Below the pieces are notes generated by a model. The model was not told the DNA's origin, did no database searches, and saw nothing but the letters and a program-made list of their open reading frames with translations. Positions 1 through 8,316 of a DNA stretch of 64,000 bases are shown here, in pieces. The position numbers and the translations under genes are program-made. The DNA is from Thermus islandicus DSM 21543 (GTDB lineage Bacteria > Deinococcota > Deinococci > Deinococcales > Thermaceae): positions 42,571 through 106,570 of the forward strand of contig NZ_ATXJ01000006.1 of the NCBI RefSeq assembly GCF_000421625.1, read 5' to 3'. Position 1 is the stretch's first letter; each line of letters begins with the position of its first letter.

Positions 1-365
1 GGATCGGGTTTGTGGCCGCCTTGGTCTCTGTTCTCCTCACCCGGGCCGTGGGGGAGAAGGTGGCCAAGGACCTCCTCCTCACGGGGAGGCTCTTAGGGGC
101 AGAGGAGGCCAAGGCCCTGGGCCTCGTAAACCGCCTGGCCGCGCCGGGAAAGGCCTTGGAAGAGGCCCGGGCCCTGGCGGAGGAGGTAGCGGCCAATGCC
201 CCCACCTCCCTCCGCCTTACCAAAGAACTCCTCCTCGCCCTCCCGGGCATGGGCCTCGAGGAGGGCTTCCGCCTGGCGGCCCTGGCCAACGCTTGGGTGC
301 GGGAGACCGGGGATCTGAAGGAGGGCATCCGCGCCTTCTTTGAACGGCGCAAACCCCGGTTCTAA
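1..365 (+). CDS. Enoyl-CoA hydratase/isomerase family protein, C-terminal part (gene starts left of the window)
   Basis: The open frame runs into the left edge, so only about 120 C-terminal residues are visible. They show the crotonase-fold tail: the segment around LLLTGRLLGAEEAKALGLVN is the conserved region after the second oxyanion-hole loop, followed by the helical C-terminal trimerisation part with the usual NAPTSLRLTKELL segment. Crotonases hydrate or isomerise 2-enoyl-CoA thioesters in fatty acid or phenylacetyl-CoA degradation. The gene faces the paaK-type operon convergently, so a role as a PaaF/PaaG-like enzyme is plausible but not shown. The active-site half lies outside the window, so substrate and exact family cannot be judged. 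Confidence 0.85.
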   Translation, partial: IGFVAALVSVLLTRAVGEKVAKDLLLTGRLLGAEEAKALGLVNRLAAPGKALEEARALAEEVAANAPTSLRLTKELLLALPGMGLEEGFRLAALANAWVRETGDLKEGIRAFFERRKPRF

Positions 366-449
366 TACCACCCCATGCGGACTTGCCCCCGCCTGAGGGC
401 CCCGGTGGAAAGTCCCGGCGGGGTTTTCGGGACATCCCGTTGGTTTCGC

Positions 450-483
450 AACCTGGGGTATGCTCCCGGGAAAGCCCCAGGTT
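450..483. terminator. Stem-loop between convergent genes
   Basis: AACCTGGGG (450-458) is complementary to CCCCAGGTT (475-483): a 9-bp stem with a 16-base loop. It lies between the end of the enoyl-CoA hydratase gene (+) and the stop of the thioesterase gene (-), and its right arm reaches that stop. There is no clear T-tract, so it may be a bidirectional intrinsic terminator or only an RNA 3'-end stabiliser. The rest of the 117-bp gap holds nothing recognisable. Confidence 0.45.
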
Positions 484-908
484 TAGGCCCTGCCCTTTTT
501 CTGCGCCCACCTCTCCTTGAGGCGAGCGAAGAGGGCCTCCACCTTGGCCTTGGGCAGGATCACCTGCTCCGTCCGCCCCTTGCCCATCAGGTCGCCAAGC
601 TCGTTGTAGGCCTCCATGACGGCGTAGACGCGATTTCCCTCGGTGCGCTCGTGGCGGGCCACGATGCGCACCCGCATCCCCGGTAGCGCCGAGGCCAGGT
701 GCCGCACCTCCACATAGCTCCCGATCCCTTCCTCGCCTTCTTCCAGGAAGGGCAGGATGATCTTCCGGCCCGCCAGCTCCATGTGCTTGGCCATCCAGTA
801 GGTGGCGTAGACAGGATGGACGGGGCCGAGCTCCTCAAAGTTCACCGTCATCTCCTCGGTGACCACGGTCTCAAAGACCGCCTCGTAGCCTTGGGGAATG
901 GGGCGCAT
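483..908 (-). CDS. Hotdog-fold thioesterase, FlK (fluoroacetyl-CoA thioesterase)-like
   Basis: A 141-residue single-domain protein. The order VTEEMTV, then [15 protein letters not shown], then a YVEVRHLAS segment resembles the FlK subfamily of hotdog thioesterases, where a Thr/Glu/His set acts on short acyl-CoA. It is the last gene of the minus-strand importer/paaK operon, starting 1 base after the paaK stop. A role in releasing CoA from dead-end acyl- or aryl-CoA is inferred from the fold and the position. The substrate cannot be told from sequence, and some relatives are simply annotated as thioesterase superfamily members. Confidence 0.7.
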   Translation of the reverse strand: MRPIPQGYEAVFETVVTEEMTVNFEELGPVHPVYATYWMAKHMELAGRKIILPFLEEGEEGIGSYVEVRHLASALPGMRVRIVARHERTEGNRVYAVMEAYNELGDLMGKGRTEQVILPKAKVEALFARLKERWAQKKGRA

Positions 909-909
909 G

Positions 910-2247
910 CTACTTCCTCAGGTCCAGAACCCGCCTCAGCTTCCCCCCTTCGCTCCTTGGGGCCTGGCCCGGGGCCAACAGGGTCACCCTCATGCTCACC
1001 CCGATGGTGTCCTTGATCTTGTGGGCCACCTTTTCCCGGAGGGCATGGAGGCGATGGTCCGCCTCCACCACCTCGTCGGAGAGGACCTCCTGGCCGATTT
1101 GCCGGAAGAAGTCCTCGGAGACCTCCACCTTGAGCTCGGCCTCGTCCAGGGTACCCTCGCGGCGCACCACGATCTGGTAAAGGGGCACCACCTCGGGGAT
1201 GCCCAGGAGAACGGCCTCCACCTGGGTGGGGTAGACGTTGACCCCCCGAACGATGAGCATATCGTCGGTACGCCCCAACACGGGCCCCATGCGCACATGG
1301 GTGCGGCCGCAGGCGCACGGCTCATGGGTGAGGAAGGTGAGGTCCCCGGTCCAGTAGCGGAGGAGGGGCATGGCCTCCTTGGTGAGGGTGGTGAGGACTA
1401 AGACCCCCACCTTGCCCTCGGGAAGGGGTTCCCCGGTATCGGGGTCCACCACCTCGGGGAGGAAGTGGTCCTCCCAGATGTGGCTCCCCCGCCTTTCCTC
1501 CACGCACTCGTTGGCCACCCCGGGCCCGATGATCTCGGAGAGGCCGTAGATGTTGGTGCTCCTCACCCCAAGGCCCTCGTCCACCTGCTTCCTTATGGCC
1601 TCAGTCCAGGGCTCGGCGCCCAAGACGGCGTACTTTAGGGAGATCTCCTCTGGGGAAACCCCCCGCTTCCGGAACTCCTCCGCCAGGGTCTGGGCATAGG
1701 AAGGGGTACAGGAGATGACCTCGGGGCGAAGGTCTTGGATGAGCATGAGTTGGCGCTCGGTCATGCCCCCGGACACGGGGACCACGGTCATCCCCAAGGC
1801 CTCACCCCCCCCGTGGAGGCCCAACCCCCCCGTGAAAAGGCCGTAGCCGTAGGCGTTGTGGAGCATCATTCCGGGCCTCGCCCCGGCCGCCGCCAGGGAA
1901 CGGGCCACCACCTCGGCGAAGACCTGAAGGTCGCCCTTGGTGTAGCCCACCACCATGGGCTTCCCGGTGGTGCCGCTAGAGGCGTGGATCCTGGCCAGGT
2001 TCTCCCGGGGCACGGCGAAGAGGCCAAAGGGGTAGTGGTCGCGAAGGTCCGCCTTTCGGGTGAAGGGGAGCCTGGGGAGGTCCTCGAGGCCCTTAAGCCC
2101 CTTGGGGTCCACCCCGGCCTCGTCCAGGAGCTTTCGGTAAAAGGGCACCCGCTCGTGGACGTAGGCCACCACCCGCTTAAGCCTTTCCTCCTGAAGCGCC
2201 CTAAGCCTAGGCCTCGGAAGGGCCTCCAGTTCCGGCTGGTACATCAT
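910..2247 (-). CDS. paaK: Phenylacetate-CoA ligase
   Basis: About 445 residues, the normal PaaK length. It has the AMP-binding P-loop ASSGTTGKP, the [13 protein letters not shown] region typical of PaaK, a YWTGDLT motif and a C-terminal GKLRRV segment with the acyl-adenylate lysine. PaaK activates phenylacetate to phenylacetyl-CoA in the cytosol using ATP and CoA. I chose the ATG at 2247 because GGAGGT sits 7 bases upstream; a GTG at 2256 lies inside that ribosome site. The start is inside the 3' end of paaI (about 40 bp overlap), which points to translational coupling. The neighbouring ABC importer and two thioesterases fit aromatic-acid uptake and activation. The ring-epoxidising paaABCDE genes are not in the window. 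Confidence 0.93.
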   Translation of the reverse strand: MMYQPELEALPRPRLRALQEERLKRVVAYVHERVPFYRKLLDEAGVDPKGLKGLEDLPRLPFTRKADLRDHYPFGLFAVPRENLARIHASSGTTGKPMVVGYTKGDLQVFAEVVARSLAAAGARPGMMLHNAYGYGLFTGGLGLHGGGEALGMTVVPVSGGMTERQLMLIQDLRPEVISCTPSYAQTLAEEFRKRGVSPEEISLKYAVLGAEPWTEAIRKQVDEGLGVRSTNIYGLSEIIGPGVANECVEERRGSHIWEDHFLPEVVDPDTGEPLPEGKVGVLVLTTLTKEAMPLLRYWTGDLTFLTHEPCACGRTHVRMGPVLGRTDDMLIVRGVNVYPTQVEAVLLGIPEVVPLYQIVVRREGTLDEAELKVEVSEDFFRQIGQEVLSDEVVEADHRLHALREKVAHKIKDTIGVSMRVTLLAPGQAPRSEGGKLRRVLDLRK

Positions 2248-2611
2248 CCCCGTCACCTCCTAAGCGAAAAACCGTTCCCGTGAAGAGGGCCACGAGCCTC
2301 CCCCCGGAGACCACCTCCACCCGGTAGGTGGCCGTACGCCGGGAGAGGTGAACCTCCTGGGCCCGCGCCTCCACCTCCGCCCCCAGGGCAAGGGGCCGGA
2401 AGTAGTCCATGCGGCAGGAGAGGGCCACGGCGGGCCCCCGGGAGTTGCTGGCGAGGGCGAAGGCGCTGTCGGCCAGGGCGTAGAGGAAGCCCCCGTGGGC
2501 GGTGCCGTGGAGGTTGAGGTGGTGCGCCTCCACCCGCCCCCCCACCGCCGCCTCCCCAGGACCCAGGGAGAGCACCCGGAGCCCCAAGGCCTCCCGGAAG
2601 GGGTCCCTCAT
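2207..2611 (-). CDS. paaI: PaaI-type hotdog thioesterase
   Basis: 134 residues of the PaaI/YbgC hotdog family. The signature HHLNLHGTAHGGFLYALAD carries the conserved Asn/His/Gly region and the catalytic acidic residue of the second helix. PaaI hydrolyses phenylacetyl-CoA and hydroxylated phenylacetyl-CoA, rescuing CoA when the pathway stalls. The start ATG overlaps the livF stop (ATGA), and the 3' end overlaps the paaK start by about 40 bp. It therefore sits exactly between the importer and the ligase in one transcription unit. The assignment is firm at family level and good for the paa context. Confidence 0.88.
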   Translation of the reverse strand: MRDPFREALGLRVLSLGPGEAAVGGRVEAHHLNLHGTAHGGFLYALADSAFALASNSRGPAVALSCRMDYFRPLALGAEVEARAQEVHLSRRTATYRVEVVSGGRLVALFTGTVFRLGGDGDDVPAGTGGPSEA

Positions 2612-3339
2612 CCCTCCCCCACCTCCCGCGCCGCCCCCAGGTAGGCCTCCACCACCCGGGGGTTCTGCCTGAGCTCTTCCGCCCGCCCCGAAAGGGCCAC
2701 CTCCCCCGCCTCCAACACCACCGCCCGGTCCGCGAGGGCGAGGGCCATCCTGGCGTTTTGCTCCACCACAAGGAGGGTCGCTCCCTCCCCCTTGAGGGCG
2801 GCGAGGATGCGGAAGATCTCCTGCACGATGAGGGGAGCGAGGCCCAAGGAGGGCTCGTCCAGAAGGAGGAGGCGGGGCCTGGCCATCAGGGCCCGGCCCA
2901 GGGCCAGCATCTGCTGCTCCCCTCCAGAAAGCGTCCCCGCAGGCTGGCGCCGCCTTTCCTCCAGGCGGGGAAAGAGGGCGTAGACCCGCTTGAGGTCCGC
3001 CCTCAGGTCCTCTCCCCTCTTAAAGCGGGAAAACCCCCCAAGGAGGAGGTTGTCCTCCACGGAAAGCCCTGGGAAAAGGGCCCGCCCCTCGGGGACGAGG
3101 ACCACCCCCCGGGCGAGGAGGGCCTCGGGGGTCCTCTGGGGGAGGGCCTCCCCTAGGAGGCGCACCTCCCCCTCGGCCCGGGCGAGGCCGAGAAGCCCCC
3201 GAAGCACACTCGTCTTCCCCGCCCCGTTGGGGCCGATGAGGGCCAGGGCCTCCCCCTCCTCCAGGGCGAAGCCCACCCCTCGCACCGCCTCCAGGGCCCC
3301 GTAGCGCACCGTGAGGTCCCGCACCTCTAAGAGGCTCAT
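2608..3339 (-). CDS. livF: Branched-chain-type ABC importer ATPase (LivF-like)
   Basis: 243 residues. Walker A is GPNGAGKTS, the ABC signature is LSGGEQQMLALGRAL and Walker B is LLLLDEPSLGL. The length and the C-terminal AYLGAA ending are typical of LivF, the second ATPase of HAAT-family importers, which powers uptake together with LivG. The start overlaps the stop of the livMG fusion by 4 bp, and paaI overlaps its own stop. The linked genes suggest an aromatic acid such as phenylacetate as substrate rather than leucine, but this is inferred from context only. Confidence 0.92.
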   Translation of the reverse strand: MSLLEVRDLTVRYGALEAVRGVGFALEEGEALALIGPNGAGKTSVLRGLLGLARAEGEVRLLGEALPQRTPEALLARGVVLVPEGRALFPGLSVEDNLLLGGFSRFKRGEDLRADLKRVYALFPRLEERRRQPAGTLSGGEQQMLALGRALMARPRLLLLDEPSLGLAPLIVQEIFRILAALKGEGATLLVVEQNARMALALADRAVVLEAGEVALSGRAEELRQNPRVVEAYLGAAREVGEG

Positions 3340-5087
3340 GCCGCCTCCCCCAGATAGGCCGCCCGCACCAGGGGGTTCTTCCGCACCTCTTCGGGCGTCC
3401 CCTCGGCGATCTTCTCCCCGTAGTTCATCACCACCACCCGGTCGGCAAGCCCCATGATGAGGTCCATGTCATGGTCCACCAGGAGGAGGCTGTACCCCTC
3501 CCGGGCGAGGGCCAAAAGAAGCCTCGCGAGCTCCCGCTTCTCCCCCGCCCTAAGCCCCGCCCCCGGCTCGTCCAGAAGGAGGACCTCCGCCCCCGAGGCG
3601 AGGAGCCTCGCGAGCTCCAAAAGGCGCTGCTGCCCCGCGGTGAGCCGGTCGGCCCGCTCCAGGGCCAGATCCCCCAGGCCCACCCGCCTCAGGGCCTCCC
3701 AGGCCGTGGCCAAGGCCCGCGCTTCCTCCTCCCGGTGAAGGCCGAGGAGCACCTGGAAGAACCCTGCCCGGGTCCTGGCGTAGGTGGCCAGGGCCACGTT
3801 CTCCAGCACCGTCATCTCCGGAAACACGTGGGGGTGCTGGAAAGTGCGGCCGAGGCCCAGGGGATGGACCCGGTAAGGGGGGAGGCCGGTGATCTCCCTT
3901 CCCAAGAAAAAGACCCGGCCGGAGTCGGGCCGGAGGGCCCCAGAAACGAGGTTAAAGGTGGTGCTCTTCCCCGCCCCATTGGGGCCGATCAGGGCCAGGA
4001 TCTCCCCCCGCCTTAGGGCGAAGGAGACTCCGTTCACCGCCAAAAGCCCCCCGAAGGCCTTCCGCAGATCCCTGGCCTCCAGGACCACCTCCCCGCGCGC
4101 ACCCGAGGGGGGCCTTAGGGGGAGGGGGGCCTTCTGGGGGAGGCTCGCCTTCCCCCGGGGAAGCCTCCTTGCGAGGAGGGGCCAGAGGCCCTGGGGGGCG
4201 AAGAGGAGGATCCCCGCCAAAACCAGGCCGTAGGCCACCGTCTCGTAGTTCCCCTGCTGGCCCAAAAGGAGAGGGAGGAGGTCCTTGAGCCAGTCCTCGA
4301 GGCCCGTGAAGAGGGCAGCCCCCAAAAGCACCCCGGGAATCGTCCCCACCCCGCCCGCCACCGCCATCACCAGGTACTTGATGGAGGCCTCGAGGGAAAA
4401 GGGCGTGGGGTTCACGAAGCGCAGGAAGTGGGCGTAGAGGAACCCCGCAAGCCCCGCGATGGCCCCTGCGAGGAGGAAGGCCTGAAGGCGGAGGGCGGCC
4501 GGGTCCACCCCGAAGCTCGCCGCGGTGAGGGCATCCCCCCTTAGGGCGAGGAGGGCCCGGCCTAGGCGGCTTTCCCGGAGGTTTTGTAGGGCGAGGACAA
4601 GGAGGGCGAGGAAGAAGAGGCTCAAGAAGGCGTAGCGGAAGGGGGTGTCCAGGGGAAGGCCAAAGAGGACGAGGGCCGGGAGGTCCGTGAGCCCCGTGTG
4701 CCCCCCGGTGAGCCCCACCAGGTTCCCCGCCAGGATGTAGAGGGCCACCTGCCAGGCGATGGTGGAAAGGGGGAGGAAGTGCCCTTTAAGCCGCACCGTG
4801 AGCAGGCCCAGGACCAGGGCGAAGGCCAGGGTGAGGAGAAGCCCTAGGAGGAGGCCCGCCCAGGGGGAAAGGCCCGTCCCCTTGGCGAGGAGGGCGGTGG
4901 CGTAGGCCGCCACCCCCATGAAGGCCGCCTGCGCGAAGCTCGTCATCCCCCCAAGCCCGGTGAGAACGTAAAGGGAAAGGGCCACCAGGCCCGAGAGGGC
5001 GAAGAAGTTAAGCAGGGTGAGGGAGAAGGGGAAGGGGGAGAGGAGGAAGGGAAGGAGGAGAAGGGCAAAACCGAGGTACCGCCTCAT
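3336..5087 (-). CDS. Fused LivM permease and LivG ATPase of a branched-chain-type ABC importer
   Basis: One 583-residue frame with two domains. Residues about 1-310 are a LivM-type permease with 8-10 hydrophobic segments and the family motif GGVGTIPGVLLGA. After a Pro/Arg-rich linker near residues 315-335, a LivG-type ATPase follows with Walker A GPNGAGKST, signature LTAGQQRLLELARLLAS and Walker B LLLDEPGAGL, ending AYLGEAA. In most bacteria these are two genes. The frame is open right through the linker, so this is a true fusion rather than a sequencing artefact. It overlaps livH (5' side) and livF (3' side) by 4 bp each. Confidence 0.93.
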   Translation of the reverse strand: MRRYLGFALLLLPFLLSPFPFSLTLLNFFALSGLVALSLYVLTGLGGMTSFAQAAFMGVAAYATALLAKGTGLSPWAGLLLGLLLTLAFALVLGLLTVRLKGHFLPLSTIAWQVALYILAGNLVGLTGGHTGLTDLPALVLFGLPLDTPFRYAFLSLFFLALLVLALQNLRESRLGRALLALRGDALTAASFGVDPAALRLQAFLLAGAIAGLAGFLYAHFLRFVNPTPFSLEASIKYLVMAVAGGVGTIPGVLLGAALFTGLEDWLKDLLPLLLGQQGNYETVAYGLVLAGILLFAPQGLWPLLARRLPRGKASLPQKAPLPLRPPSGARGEVVLEARDLRKAFGGLLAVNGVSFALRRGEILALIGPNGAGKSTTFNLVSGALRPDSGRVFFLGREITGLPPYRVHPLGLGRTFQHPHVFPEMTVLENVALATYARTRAGFFQVLLGLHREEEARALATAWEALRRVGLGDLALERADRLTAGQQRLLELARLLASGAEVLLLDEPGAGLRAGEKRELARLLLALAREGYSLLLVDHDMDLIMGLADRVVVMNYGEKIAEGTPEEVRKNPLVRAAYLGEAA

Positions 5088-6061
5088 TCCTCCACCCCCT
5101 TCGCCCGCAGGCTCTGGTAGAAGAGGGCCGGCACCAGGAGAAGAAAGGCCAAGGCGTCCTTGTAGGCGCTGGCGTAGAAGCTGGTGAAACTCTCAAAAAA
5201 GGCCACGAGCAGCGCCCCCAAAAAGGCCACCGGGTAGCTCAAAAGCCCCCCCAGGATCGCCGCCACGAAGCCCTTCAGACCCAGCATGAACCCCATGAAG
5301 TAAGCGGCGTTGATGAGGGGCGCGAGGAGGAGCCCCGAGAGGGCCGCCATGAGGCTCGCGATGGCGAAGGCCACCATCCCCGCCTCCTCCGGACGGATCC
5401 CGCAAAGCCTGGCCCCAAGCCGGTTCTCCGCCGCCGCCAGAAGGGCCTTGCCGAAGAGGGCGCGGCGAAAGAAGAGGTAAAGGGCAAGCACCGAGGCCAG
5501 GGCAAAGGCGAGGACCAGGACCCCCTGCCAGCTGAGGCCCACGGTGGCCTCTCCCGGTAGGAGAGGCTCGGGGCGGAACTGCTCGGGGCCGAAGAAGACG
5601 AGCCCGAGCCCCTGGTAGGCCACGTGGAGCCCCACCGCCATGATGAGGAGGGCCAGGACCGTGGCCTCCCGCATGGGCTGGAAGAAGACCCGGTAGGTGG
5701 AAACCCCCAGGTAGACCACGAGGAGGAGGGCCGCCAGATAGGCCAGGGGCGCCACCCCCCGGGCGAGGAGGAAGAGGAGGAAAAGCCCCGCCCCCCCGAG
5801 GAGGGGAAGGGCCCGGCCCCGGCCCCGCTCCAGGAGCGCCCAAAGAACCCCCAGGACCAGGGCGAGCCCCAGCGTCCCGGGGAGTTTTCCCGACTGGAGC
5901 CAGACCAGGGAGAGGGGAGCAAACATCATGAGCTCCCCAATGGGGACCAGGATCACCCGGGTTACGGTGAAGACCAGGACCAGGGCCAGGGCCAAAAGGC
6001 CGTAGACCACCCCGTTCTGCAGGCCGTCCAGAAGGAGGAAACCGAGGATGGTGGCGTCCAT
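5084..6061 (-). CDS. livH: Branched-chain-type ABC importer permease (LivH-like)
   Basis: 325 residues, very hydrophobic with about eight membrane spans. It opens with the LivH hallmark region LQNGVVYGLLALALVLVF and contains GLKGFVAAILGG near the end, the cytoplasmic coupling region. It would form the translocation pore with the LivM half of the fused neighbour. It begins 3 bases after the stop of the substrate-binding protein gene and overlaps the fusion gene by 4 bp, so the importer genes are co-transcribed. Confidence 0.92.
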   Translation of the reverse strand: MDATILGFLLLDGLQNGVVYGLLALALVLVFTVTRVILVPIGELMMFAPLSLVWLQSGKLPGTLGLALVLGVLWALLERGRGRALPLLGGAGLFLLFLLARGVAPLAYLAALLLVVYLGVSTYRVFFQPMREATVLALLIMAVGLHVAYQGLGLVFFGPEQFRPEPLLPGEATVGLSWQGVLVLAFALASVLALYLFFRRALFGKALLAAAENRLGARLCGIRPEEAGMVAFAIASLMAALSGLLLAPLINAAYFMGFMLGLKGFVAAILGGLLSYPVAFLGALLVAFFESFTSFYASAYKDALAFLLLVPALFYQSLRAKGVEE

Positions 6062-6064
6062 GGC

Positions 6065-7237
6065 CTAACGGAAGGTGCGGATGAGCTTCCAGCGGCCCCC
6101 TTCCACCTGGACCATCACCGCCGCGTCCTCAAAGCGGAGGCCCAAGTGGTCCTCCTTGCTGAAGGTGAAGATCCCGTGGGTGGCCACCAGGCCCCTCGTG
6201 GCCTCAATCTCGTCCCGGAGGGCGGCACGGAAGGCGGCGAGGTCCTTTTCGGGGTCGGCCTTCCTGAGGGCGCGCTCCAGGGCCGGCCTCAGGATGAGCC
6301 AGGCGTCCCAGGCGTGGGCCCCAAAGGTGGAGTAGGAGCCGATGCCGTACTTGGCCTCGTAGCGCTGGATGTAGTCCAGGGCCACCCGCTTGGAGGGGAA
6401 GCTACCCGGGAGCTGCTCGGCCACCAGGATGGGCCCGGCGGGGAGGAGGGTGCCCTCCACGTCCTTGCCGCCCACCCGGAGGAAGTCGGGGTTGGCCACG
6501 CCATGGGTTTGGTAGATGAGGCCGGCGTAGCCCCGCTCCTTGAGGGTTCGCTGGGGCAGGACGGCAGGGGTGCCGCTTGCGCCGATGAGGACGGCCTCAG
6601 GCCTGCGGGCCAGGATCCTCAGCACCTGGCCGGTGACGCTGGTGTCCGTACGGTTGTAGCGCTCGCTGGCCACCACCTGGATCCCCTTGGCCTTCGCCTC
6701 GGCCTCAAAGAAGCGGGCCCAGCCCTCACCGTAGGCGTCGTTGAAGCCGATGTAGCCCACGGTCCTTACCCCACGGGCCGCCATATCGGCCACGATGGCC
6801 CGGGCCATGAGCTCCTCCGTCTGAGGGGTCTTGAAGACCCAGTAGCGCTGGGCGTCCACGGGGTAGATGATGTCCTTGCTGGCGGCCAGGGAGATCATGG
6901 GCACCTTGGCCTCAGCCACCACCGGGATCATTCCCAGGGAGGCCGGGGTGGTGGTGGTGCCGATGACGGCCACTACCCCTTCCTCCACCAGCTTCCTGGT
7001 GTTGCGCACCGCCTGGGTGGTATCGGAGGCATCGTCCAGAAGGACGAACTCCACCTTCCTCCCCCCCACACCCCCCTGGCGGCTGAGGAGCTCTTGCAAA
7101 AGGAGGAAGGTGTTCCGCTCCGGGATGCCCAAGGAGGCCGCCGGGCCGGTAGCCGAGACCACCACGCCCACCTTGAGGGGAGCCTGGGCCAAGGCGCCCA
7201 GGGCCAGAACCAGAACCGCTGCTAACCCACGCTTCAT
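6065..7237 (-). CDS. Periplasmic substrate-binding protein of the Liv-type importer (probably aromatic acid)
   Basis: 390 residues with a Sec signal peptide (MKRGLAAVLVLALGALAQA) followed by the two-lobed LivK/amide-binding fold. KVGVVVSATGPAASLG opens lobe 1 and VGYIGFNDAYGEGWA marks the hinge region of the family. GGAGG lies in the 5' leader about 9 bases before ATG. It is the first gene of the seven-gene operon ending at 483. Its ligand is unknown: LivK relatives bind branched amino acids, amides or aromatic acids, and the adjoining paaK and paaI make phenylacetate-like acids the best guess. Confidence 0.88.
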   Translation of the reverse strand: MKRGLAAVLVLALGALAQAPLKVGVVVSATGPAASLGIPERNTFLLLQELLSRQGGVGGRKVEFVLLDDASDTTQAVRNTRKLVEEGVVAVIGTTTTPASLGMIPVVAEAKVPMISLAASKDIIYPVDAQRYWVFKTPQTEELMARAIVADMAARGVRTVGYIGFNDAYGEGWARFFEAEAKAKGIQVVASERYNRTDTSVTGQVLRILARRPEAVLIGASGTPAVLPQRTLKERGYAGLIYQTHGVANPDFLRVGGKDVEGTLLPAGPILVAEQLPGSFPSKRVALDYIQRYEAKYGIGSYSTFGAHAWDAWLILRPALERALRKADPEKDLAAFRAALRDEIEATRGLVATHGIFTFSKEDHLGLRFEDAAVMVQVEGGRWKLIRTFR

Positions 7238-7271
7238 CCTTCACCTCCTCTGCCAGCCTTGCGGCTAGCTA

Positions 7272-7283
7272 ACAAACGTTTGT
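7272..7283. promoter_or_regulatory. Perfect 12-bp palindrome, candidate repressor operator of the importer/paaK operon
   Basis: ACAAACGTTTGT is perfectly self-complementary and lies 35-46 bases upstream of the first codon of the substrate-binding protein gene, where a promoter must be. It is one of few A+T-containing palindromes in the region. TetR-family repressors of aromatic-acid and fatty-acid genes in Thermus bind palindromes with ACG half-sites, so a similar regulator is likely. The spacing differs from the PaaR consensus as I remember it, so the regulator is not identified. Confidence 0.45.
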
Positions 7284-7321
7284 ACCTTCGCCCCTAGTCT
7301 AGGGAGGGACCTTTGTCCCGT

Positions 7322-7351
7322 CAAGGGGCGGGCCTCCGGGACCCGCCCTTG
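7322..7351 (-). terminator. Stem-loop downstream of hpaD
   Basis: CAAGGGGCGGG (7322-7332) pairs with CCCGCCCTTG (7342-7351), a 10-bp stem with one bulged G and a 9-base loop. It begins 5 bases after the hpaD stop on the minus strand and would end the hpa operon before the importer promoter. No T-tract follows. Confidence 0.5.
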
Positions 7352-7356
7352 GGGCC

Positions 7357-8316
7357 TTAGATCACGTGCTGGGGAAGGCCCTCAAGCCTCGAGGCCCTCG
7401 TGGGCACGGGCCTGCCCTCGAGGTCCAGAAGGGGGCTTCCCTCCAGGAACCAGCTCTTGGGGGTGCGGTGCCCCCAGAGGGTCTGCCGCCTGGGGTCGTT
7501 CAGGCTCCAGCGCACCGGGGGCAGGTCGGGGTCCACGGTGAGGTAGTCGGAGGTGTAGAGCTCCATGCGGTGCCCGTCGGGGTCCTTAAGGTAGAGGAAC
7601 ATGGCGTTGGAGATCCCGTGCCGCCCGGGGCCCCGCTCAATCTGGTCGGTGCGCATGGCCCCGGCCAGGATGTCCGCTGCCCTTAGGACGGCAAGGGGAT
7701 CGGGGAGCCAGTAGGCGAAGTGGTGGAGCCTGGGGCCTTCCCCGTTGGTGAAGGCCACATCGTGGACGTTCCCCTTGCGGTGAAGCCAGCTCGCCCAAAG
7801 CCTCCCCTCGTCATCCTCCGTGTACTCGGTGAGGCGGAAGCCGAGGGCTTCTTGGTAAAGCCGCGTGGCCTCCCCCACCTCGGGGGAGAAGAGGTTCAGG
7901 TGGTCAATGCGGAGGATGCCGGGGCCCCGGTGCTCGTGGTAGCGCTGCAGCACCCGGGGAAGCTTCTCCGCCTGGAAGTAGAAGGCCAAGGGATAGCCGA
8001 AGGGGTCCTGGACCCGGAGGACCCTAGGCCGGCCCCAGTCCCCCTCGAGGCGGTGGGGCAGGCCCTCCCTCCTGGCCCAGGCCTCCAGGGCCTCAAGCCC
8101 TTCCTCCGAGTCCACCTTAAAGCCCAGGCTCCGCACCGCCGCCAGGGGGGCCTGGGTGAGCTTGAGGCTCCACTCCAGCTCCTCATAGCCCCGGAGGTAG
8201 GCGCTTTTCCCCTCCCGGTGCTCCACCCTTAGGCCCAGAAGCCCGTGGTAAAAGTCCAGGCTCCTTTCCAAGTCCTGGACCCAAAGCTCAATAAAGCCCA
8301 CCCTCACGATGGCCAT
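7357..8316 (-). CDS. hpaD: Homoprotocatechuate (3,4-dihydroxyphenylacetate) 2,3-dioxygenase
   Basis: 319 residues from the ATG at 8316, which has AGGAGGT just upstream; a longer frame to 8442 lies inside hpaC and is rejected. It is a type I extradiol dioxygenase made of two VOC modules. The expected metal ligands are visible as H139 (RIDHLNLF), H198/H199 (RLHHFAYW) and E252 (GHRMELY), with H185 at the place of the acid-base histidine. The enzyme cleaves the catechol ring to 5-carboxymethyl-2-hydroxymuconate semialdehyde, the substrate of HpaE encoded upstream. It is the last gene of the hpa operon and overlaps hpaC by 13 bp. Confidence 0.93.
   Translation of the reverse strand: MAIVRVGFIELWVQDLERSLDFYHGLLGLRVEHREGKSAYLRGYEELEWSLKLTQAPLAAVRSLGFKVDSEEGLEALEAWARREGLPHRLEGDWGRPRVLRVQDPFGYPLAFYFQAEKLPRVLQRYHEHRGPGILRIDHLNLFSPEVGEATRLYQEALGFRLTEYTEDDEGRLWASWLHRKGNVHDVAFTNGEGPRLHHFAYWLPDPLAVLRAADILAGAMRTDQIERGPGRHGISNAMFLYLKDPDGHRMELYTSDYLTVDPDLPPVRWSLNDPRRQTLWGHRTPKSWFLEGSPLLDLEGRPVPTRASRLEGLPQHVI

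Noticed and set aside
5624..7225. Long plus-strand frame of 533 codons
   Set aside because: It lies antisense to livH and the binding-protein gene, is His/Gly/Glu-rich low-complexity translation typical of the reverse frame of G+C-rich genes, and has no family motif.
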